Assembly: GCF_021347895.1 (NCBI RefSeq)
Contig: NC_067134.1
Span: 27,068,152-27,132,151, forward strand
Length of the DNA: 64,000 nt
From: Acanthochromis polyacanthus
Taxonomy: Eukaryota > Chordata > Actinopteri > Pomacentridae
Direction: 5' to 3'
Shown: piece after piece, positions 57,121 to 64,000 of the stretch
Layout: each line of letters opens with the position of its first letter
How positions within the stretch are numbered: position 1 is the stretch's first letter
The notes under the pieces: generated by a model
Told to the model about the DNA's origin: nothing
Seen by the model: the letters and a program-made list of their open reading frames with translations, nothing else
The model's database searches: none
Position numbers and translations under genes: made by a program

Positions 57121-59345
57121 GAAAAATCTAGAAAAAAAATGTATTTTGTGCAGGTGCATGTCCACACACACAGTCACAAATAAGCACCTGGTTAAAATCA
57201 CATTTACAATCGAGGCAATTAAATGATCTGACTTGTGATTCTGTTGAAGATGAAGTTAAATTGACATTTCATCGTCTCAAATTATCGCGTTTTGACTTTG
57301 AGGCTGTAATGGAGGAGAGCAGGCGGTGATTTATCATTTAATCCCAGCATGTGTAATCTGTTCCTCCACAACCCTGGTGAGATGTCTCTATCATAATTAT
57401 ATTGTTCCTGATTGTCAGATGTTGATTCGCATTAGCGGCGGAAAGGCAAATTCCCGCTCGGAGGGAGACGCGCCTCGTTTGAAAGAGCCGGCGGAGAGAG
57501 AGCTGCAGAGAGATGGACCGGTCAGCAGCAGTAACCCGGCGCTCACCGCTGCAGGAGACAACGCCAAACTACTGGAGGCTCGGCTACACCTCTCAAGTGG
57601 TTAATTAAATGAGTCCACGCACAGAGCTAGCACACCACGCTTGGTTTACCATAAACAATGTGATTAAAGCGGCCATGGGCCAGCCAGAATGCAGAGTTGG
57701 AGGAGAAAAAAAGAATCCACATCACCATGGAGATGTGTGAGAAAGAGAGGTATGAATGCAGATAGGGATGTCATTATTACTTTTTTATTCATTATTTTCA
57801 TAATGACTGTCATTATGCGCGGGCTCTGATTGAATTCCATTTTGTTAGTCAGGTTTGTGGCGAGCGGAATAATTATCACTTAAGTGACATTAAGATTCAT
57901 GCTGAACATTTTCATGGTCAGAGCGTGTGCTTGTTTGGCAAAAGGACTCGCTCGTCTTTGATAATAAAAGAGAAAGAAGAAAAGGCAGGAGTGAGCTGCG
58001 ACTGATTAGAGACCGGACTATAACGTTACAAACTGTTTTAAAAGCTGAACATCACACCGAGATTTAAATCCGCTGCTTTATTGTTTTACTCTGATTGCTT
58101 TTAGAGCAACAGTAGTTCTGCAGAATATCCAGCATTTGTTGAATTAGTGAAGAAAAGGAAGAATTGTGTCTGTGGATGTGAGATGATCAGTTCATTTACA
58201 GAATGCTGATTAAATCTGACAGGAGGATCCAGTAGGAAACAGTTAGATCATGTACAATGTTAGCGTGGCGGTTCTGCATTTCATCAGATGTCCACTCCTG
58301 ATTGAAAGACGTATAACCCAAAGTTCAAAATCTAAGCAGAAAACAGGAGCACATTCATTGGAGACTATTTTCTGGAGTTCAGAGGAGTAAAATCTATACT
58401 TTAAGTTGGATAAACGGTGGATTTATGGGGTTTGTTGACAGTGAGATAATATTATTATCTGATCAGGCTGTGCAGTAGTCTGATAGCATGCACAGAAAAA
58501 CTCTGTTAACGTCTCCTGTATCATTTTATCCACATTTTTAGGTATAAAATTTTTGCTCTCTGTATTGTAACGGGTTACATTTGGTCCTCTTTAGACACGG
58601 TTTTATCGTCTTTTATGCTTCGTGACTGACTTATTTAAAGGTGAATTGCTTCTAAATATGATTTTGAACTCATGATACTGCAGAAAACGAGACATTACTT
58701 CTGTTTTGGGGTGTCCTGTTTGCTTTTTACATCCATATTAGCCAACAGATGCTCCAGTGACTGGAGCTTCAGTCTTCCATAAGTGGGTCAGAAATGAGCT
58801 GCATAAGAATCAATGTGTTTTTAAGTCATTTTTTATCATTTTAGTTAAGAATAATCATGTGTATTATATTTTTATCAGCACAAGACAGATAGATGGATAG
58901 ATAGAAGTGTTCAGCAGCTGTTTATTTTTCACTTTATGACAGATTTTGATGGTTGAAACAGAAGAATATTACACAGAACAGCGACAGAAGATCGTCAGCA
59001 TCCACTTTCCTCCAGCTGCTGCTGCCCTCCGTCCCTCTAAGTTGGTGCGCTTTATCACCTCTTGTATGATTTTATCAGCGATAAATAGCTTTTGGTAGTC
59101 ATACAAACATCACAATTTCTTTAAAAGTATAAAAGGCAGCTTAAAAAATTGAAATGGAGTGATATTGGAAAGATGTTTTTGAGGAAGAGCTGGAAAATGA
59201 AATGATAAAAACTTTTAATTGCGACCTCATTGGGTTATTTTTGACCCATTTATGCATCTAAAGGTTAAATCTAGTATTCTTCATGAAAGATAGATGAAAG
59301 CTAGAGCAACACTAATGTCAATATGTTGGGTTAAATTCCTGGATA
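55463..59345. other. Unique non-coding stretch
   Basis: No gene recognised across about 3.9 kb. A (CCAG)8 microsatellite lies at 57089-57120. Blocks at 57400-57900 are of higher complexity. Confidence 0.45.
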
Positions 59346-59349
59346 TTAA

Positions 59350-59878
59350 CCTTTGTGTCGTTCTGCGGGTCAAAATTGACCCGTTTAAAGTTGGAAAATG
59401 TGGGGGAATAAAATATATTTTCACTGTGAAACTTCTGATGTCCACATTTTCAGCATTTTTAGAAAATCTTTGAACATTTTTTGGGTGGAAAAAAAAGTTT
59501 CTTTGAGAACATTCACAAAAAATCAACCAAAATCCAGCGAATTTCGCTGGATTTTGGTTGATTTTTTGTGAATGTTCTCAAAGAAAATATTAGAAGTTTA
59601 ACTGATATATATGGAATCACTTTAGATATTTTTAGGATTTTTTTGGAAGATTTTTACTCATTTTTTAAAAAATATTTACAAGAATTTTCTTGCCAAATTT
59701 GGGGGATTTTAAAAAAAATTAAACTTAGAAGGAATTATTGGAATTATCTTCCTGAAGGTTTTGCAAATTTTTAGAAATTTGGGGATTTTTTTTTTTGCAG
59801 AATTTTTGGATTTTTTTTTCAGACAAGGAAGCAATATTGGTTTTTTTTTGGTGCCCATAAATGAGGACAAGAGGAGGG
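59350..59878 (+). mobile_element. TTAA-flanked (piggyBac-like) MITE with central palindrome
   Basis: TTAA at 59346-59349 and 59879-59882. Starts CCTTTGTGTCGTTCTGCGGG then GTCAAAATTGACCC, and ends GAGGACAAGAGGAGGG. Near the middle is a perfect inverted repeat: 59498-59541 pairs base for base with 59543-59586 around one unpaired base. The right half matches 55200-55458 and the right arm of 29330-29975. Confidence 0.75.
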
Positions 59879-59882
59879 TTAA

Positions 59883-61358
59883 AATAGCACATATTTGCAT
59901 TGATTGGGCCACTGTCCTCCTGCTCTGTTTGTGATGTTCTGTGATGTTCTGCTCTCTGTGTCTCCTCCTCCTCCAGCAGCAGCAGGCCTGCAGCCTACCA
60001 ATGCGCCGGGCGAAGGGGGGATTTGGCCGGCCTCTAATCAATCACTGACAGATTACCTCCAAAGCCACTTCCACAGCCATTAAAGCAGGACAAATGCAGA
60101 ATTGCAACTGAACAAGTTGGAGTTTTTAAGCCAACACCGGGACTTCCTGGTTATTTGTCAAAGTCAGTGGCACTGAGCCGCATGAGTGGCTGCATGAGTG
60201 TGTGCGGCGGGCCGGCGTGTCGGCCAGAATGAGGGAGAGAGCGGGAGACGGTAACGGAGTGAGTGAGTTATTGTTAGTGTGTGTTTTTATGCTCTCAGGT
60301 GTGTGTGTGTGTGTGTAAGTGTGTGTGTGTGTGAGCGCTGGCCCACTGGAGCTTACAGTAAATCACATTGCCTTTATTGCCAAATTTAGCAGCTTATGCT
60401 CAATAGGCTCTGCTCAAATCTACGCCGCGTCCCATCAGGGCGCTAGTCTGGGCTCATAAAAGAGGATTGGCCACTCTGTAGCCTCTGAGCAAAGACGACT
60501 CATCCCCTCCTCTATTTTCCCTACATTATTCCCCCCGTCTTCTTTTATCCGAGCGACTGGAAACACTGTCTGGGCTTTTTTTTCTAATCTTTTTCTCCCT
60601 CTGGATTTCCTGGCTTTGACGTCCCCCTTCCGCTATTGTCCCCCATTCACTGGGGCTTTGTTTACATCGGGGTATATTTGATAGAAGACGCTACGAAATT
60701 GGATATCATCATTTTCAGAGCTTGTATTGCCAAGGGAACGCACCTATTGTAAAGAATAAGACATTTTATCCTATAAGCGCTCCTTTTTTTTTAACCCAAA
60801 TGGATTGTGACGTCTCTGCGTCTTGGCAGACACGGCGGGTTAAGTGCTGATAATTATTTGGAAAAGATGAATAAAAATATGGAAGAAGGGGGACATCAAA
60901 GCGGCATGTTTTCCCTCTTATAAGTGCGACTATGCTACATTTGCAGCAGAGGTTTGATTAGCGTGACGTTCGGGGAGTCCTTTGATTAGGCGCTTTGTTT
61001 TTTCGCCTGGTATTAAAGAACGGGCCTCGTGTTTCATTTAGAGCCGTGATTTCATAAATAACGCATGAGATTTGCTTTTCTTTTTGGGTTGTTTTCTCAT
61101 CGAGGAAGGAGGGGTTGGGGGTGGGGTGGGGGTGGGGGGATACAAACAAACAAAAAAAAGTGTTGAAGTGATGAGGGCCGACACTGAAGTCCGCAGGCGC
61201 TGGGGTTGAAATTTAGCTGGTCATGTGACTCCTCTCTTTGTATGACCCCAGAGAGAGAGAGGAGAGGCAGAGGGAGGGAAAAACAGCCAACACAGGAGGC
61301 GGGGTTGTATTTGTAGGTGTGTGTGCATCCTTTTTTGTGCACTTTGAGCCCATCCAAG

Positions 61359-61360
<2 letters not shown>
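59883..61360. other. Unique non-coding stretch with short GT repeats and a G-rich tract
   Basis: No gene recognised. GT repeats lie at 60299-60333. 61105-61140 contains at least five runs of four or more G (GGGGTTGGGGGTGGGG and following), a strong G-quadruplex pattern on the plus strand. Confidence 0.55.
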
Positions 61361-61399
<39 letters not shown>

Positions 61400-61402
61400 C
61401 GT
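61361..61402 (+). repeat. GT microsatellite
   Basis: GT dinucleotides running into GCGTGCGTGC. Confidence 0.95.
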
Positions 61403-61524
61403 GCTCCTCCACCCCCCTCCTATTCAATTAAGAGCTTAAGCTCATTAGTGGCAGACTTACATCATTACCCCTCCAATGGCTAATGAGTTAAAATCTATTT
61501 AGATTTATGTTGCCGTTAAATCTT

Positions 61525-61526
<2 letters not shown>

Positions 61527-61613
<87 letters not shown>
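61527..61613 (+). repeat. CA microsatellite, about 43 units
   Basis: Uninterrupted CA dinucleotides, the longest pure dinucleotide tract in the window. Confidence 0.97.
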
Positions 61614-61617
<4 letters not shown>

Positions 61618-62110
61618 CAAATCAGAAAGTATCCTTACACAAGGTTTTCCATACCGGTGTGGGAGCCTTTTATAGCAACACTGCATATTCAACACACTTG
61701 AATTCTACCTTTTTTGCCTTCGGTATGGAAATCAGAGAGGAGAAAGAGCACGCCGCTGTAAAGTAACACGCTGTGCCTCACTCACGCTGCACACCTGAAG
61801 CTTTTTTAAAAAAAATGTAACTGATAATTAGCAGTCAACATAAAGAACGCTCCTTCACGAAGCCACGACGCAGAGATTAGCTTTAGTTTTCCATCAATTC
61901 TAATTAACAAATTCCTGATTGCATCACAGGCTGTCACAGTTTTAATGAATTCTAAAAATATATATATTTATTAGTGGCGATTTAAAAAATTAATCACAAA
62001 TTTGACACAAAGTTTTTCAATTCAAATAAATTTTGATTGACGACTCAGTTGATGAATAGACGTGTTTATAAATTAAAACTGCGTGAAAAAGTGCTTTAGA
62101 TTATTTAAAG
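61614..62110. other. Unique non-coding stretch
   Basis: No gene or element recognised. Confidence 0.45.
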
Positions 62111-62985
62111 CAGGGGTGTCAAACATGCGGTCTGCGGGCCAAAACCGGCCCTCTAGAGGGTCCAAAAATTCCAGAAGACATTAACTGCAGATTGTAAATT
62201 AGTAAAACTATAAATTTAAAATCATTTCTAGACCATGACAAGTTGTTTTGATCATAAAGTAAAATACTAGATTGTTTATTGTTCTTTAGTCATTTTGTGT
62301 TCCATTTTTGTAATATTTTGTCTTTTTTGTCATTTTGTTTCTCGTTTTGTCATTTTTTTGTCTCATTTTTATTATTTGTCCATTTTTTGTCACTTTGTAA
62401 CTTTTTGTCAAATTTTTTCTCTTTTTGTTTTGTTTCATGTCGTTTGTCTCATTTTTTGTCATTTTGTTTTTCACTTTCGTTGTTTTCTTATTCGTTTTTG
62501 TAATATTTTGTCTTTTTTTGTCATTTTGTTTCTCGTTTTGTCATTTTTTGTCTTATTGTTGTCATTTGTCCATTTTTTGTCACTTTGTAACTTTTTGTCT
62601 CATTTTTTGTCTCATTTTTATTATTTGTCCATTTTTTGTCACTTTGTAACTTTTTGTCTCTTTTTTGTCTCTTTTTTGTTGTGTTTCATGTCGTTTGTCT
62701 CTTTTTTGTCATTTTGTTTTTCGCTTTTGTTGTTTTCTTTTTCATTTTTGTAATATTTTGTCTTTTTTGTCATTTTGTTTCTCGCTTTGTCATTTTTTGT
62801 CTCATTTTTATCATTTGTCCATTTTTGTCACTTTGTAACTTTTTGTCTAAATTTTTGTCTTTTTTTGTTTTGTTTCATGTCGTTTGTCTTATTTTTGGTC
62901 ATTTTGTTTTTCACTTTTTTGTTTTTTTTTCCATTTTTGTAGTATTTTATCTTGTTTTGTTGTTTTGTTGTCTTTTTTGTGATAA
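62111..62985 (-). mobile_element. hAT-like element, truncated copy with internal minisatellite
   Basis: Begins CAGGGGTGTCAAACATGCGG, then GACATTAACTGCAGATTG and CCATGACAAGTTGTTT, as in the 48-kb copy. The internal array occupies about 62281-62980. The distal half seen in the 48- and 51-kb copies is missing; sequence becomes unrelated after the array. Confidence 0.72.
62281..62980 (-). repeat. Minisatellite array, 21-bp family, T-rich on plus strand
   Basis: TTTTGTCATTTTGTTTCTCG-type units. The marker TTTCATGTCGTTTGTCT occurs near 62434, 62685 and 62874, i.e. about 251 and 189 bp apart; the difference is roughly three units. Confidence 0.88.
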
Positions 62986-63965
62986 ATGGTGTAATTTTGA
63001 TGGTTACATATAGGAATATAATTTTTATTTATACAAAACATATATGTTTTTATAAACTAAAACTTTATAATTAAGTTGCTAAAAGACGGAACCAACGTAT
63101 ATCGTCACATAACTCTACCGCGAAATAATTTAAACAGCCAAAATGTTTTATTAATTTCTATTTATTTTTATTTTTCATCTGTCTGCTACATTCACAGATT
63201 ACTGCAAACTCAAAGTGCAGTTATAGCAAATTATTATCATAGCTAACGTTAGCTCTGGTGCTAACAGCAACATGTTTTACATTGAGGTGATCAACCCACG
63301 CTTTTATCCAAGCTGCCATCAGAAAGATTTTTAAAAGTAAAATTTTCACCCAACAAGCTCCAGTGAATCTTCTTCACGCCTGGAAAACAGACTTAAGGTT
63401 CATTACCGCCACCTACTGGGCTGGAGTGTTCATCACTGTCAGAAATTGGAGAACTGTGCGATTAAATGCGATATTTTTTCTGTAATTAATTGATGGAACT
63501 TAACGCGTTAGAGACCCGGCCCTAATGCTTTTAATTACTGAGAGCAAAAGGTGCAGATGTGGACGTGCAGGAGGGATGCTGACCTCACCCTACATGCATT
63601 TCTGCTTTTAAAATCACTCCCATTTGTTAACCTCATGTTGAATTTTGCCACACAGACACACACCAGGAGCTTGGCGGGGGTGATATTAGGGACAATGAAG
63701 TGACAGCTCCTCCATCTTTGATGTCTTGTTTAAACCTGCTCTCCCCGCTGATGCTTTGATTCGCCTCTAACTGGGACATTTTCACTCTAATTAGGGCTTC
63801 AATTGCTAATTCCATATTGCTGCTATAATTATCACTTGGAGACGTATGCGGGGTGACGTTGGAACTTTTAACTCATCCATCTTTAGTCAGACCAAAGCAG
63901 AGAAGCGACCTTTAATGAGTTAAATTGGGGGAGATGAGCTGAGCAGAAGTGGTTTTTGTTTAGAA
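62986..63965. other. Unique non-coding stretch
   Basis: No gene or repeat recognised. Confidence 0.45.
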
Positions 63966-64000
63966 CAGGGGTGGCAAACATGAGGATCGTGGGCCAAAAC
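63966..64000 (-). mobile_element. Start of another hAT-like element, cut by the window edge
   Basis: CAGGGGTGGCAAACATGAGG followed by a GGGCCAAAAC block matches the first 35 bases of the copies at 48251 and 62111. Confidence 0.65.

Overview
The window reads as non-coding DNA from a ray-finned (probably percomorph) teleost. The reasons are the A+T-rich background, long CA/GT and GATA microsatellites, Tc1-like, hAT-like and TTAA-type (piggyBac-like) transposon remains, a 3'-end LINE fragment with the fish-typical C-terminus, and short TA-flanked elements whose ends read CACTACTGTTCAAAAG. I recognise no host protein-coding exon, tRNA, rRNA or known microRNA. The longest open frames (up to about 400 codons) are read-through of tandem repeats.

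The dominant component is one minisatellite family. Its unit is about 21 bp, written here as two half-units, GACAAAAACGA + GACACAAAAT. It forms thirteen arrays: 3.3-4.5, 9.7-10.35, 11.1-11.95, 14.09-14.19, 15.65-16.5, 18.16-19.02, 20.6-22.16, 23.2-24.05, 25.7-26.25, 32.1-34.1, 48.4-49.1, 51.4-51.9 and 62.3-63.0 kb. Together they cover about 11 kb, in both orientations. A second, more diverged ~21-bp family (core AAGTCATTTTGGACAA) lies at 1.24-1.48 and 12.04-12.95 kb.

My main observation is how the arrays sit in the genome. At seven main-family loci (3, 9.7, 14.1, 15.6, 18.1, 20.6 and 32 kb), and at 1.2 kb for the second family, the array lies between two direct copies of locus-specific DNA about 70 to 315 bp long. 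The duplicated sequence differs at each locus and no array lies outside it. This looks like insertion with very long target-site duplications, or template-switching replication. A 76-bp patch inside the 12-kb array is almost identical to one segment of the 9.9-kb array and is bounded by microhomology, which supports template switching. Four other arrays sit inside hAT-like non-autonomous elements; one (51092-52065) has a perfect 8-bp target duplication, so such elements may have spread the repeat. Several arrays have locus-specific higher-order periods (about 76, 82-83, 122, 207 and 266 bp).

Other mobile DNA: a Tc1-like element at 0.25-1.23 kb, inserted in an older repeat and itself hit by a LINE-tail fragment; a second Tc1-like pseudogene at 37.1-38.6 kb with a nested LINE 3' end; a BED-finger hAT fragment at 8.8-9.2 kb; TTAA-flanked elements at 29.3, 55.0 and 59.35 kb; a 535-bp inverted-terminal-repeat element at 44.1 kb with a 9-bp target duplication; and a 523-bp element at 52.4 kb with an 11-bp duplication. 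The remaining stretches look like unique intergenic or intronic DNA. Some may be regulatory, but a single sequence cannot show that.
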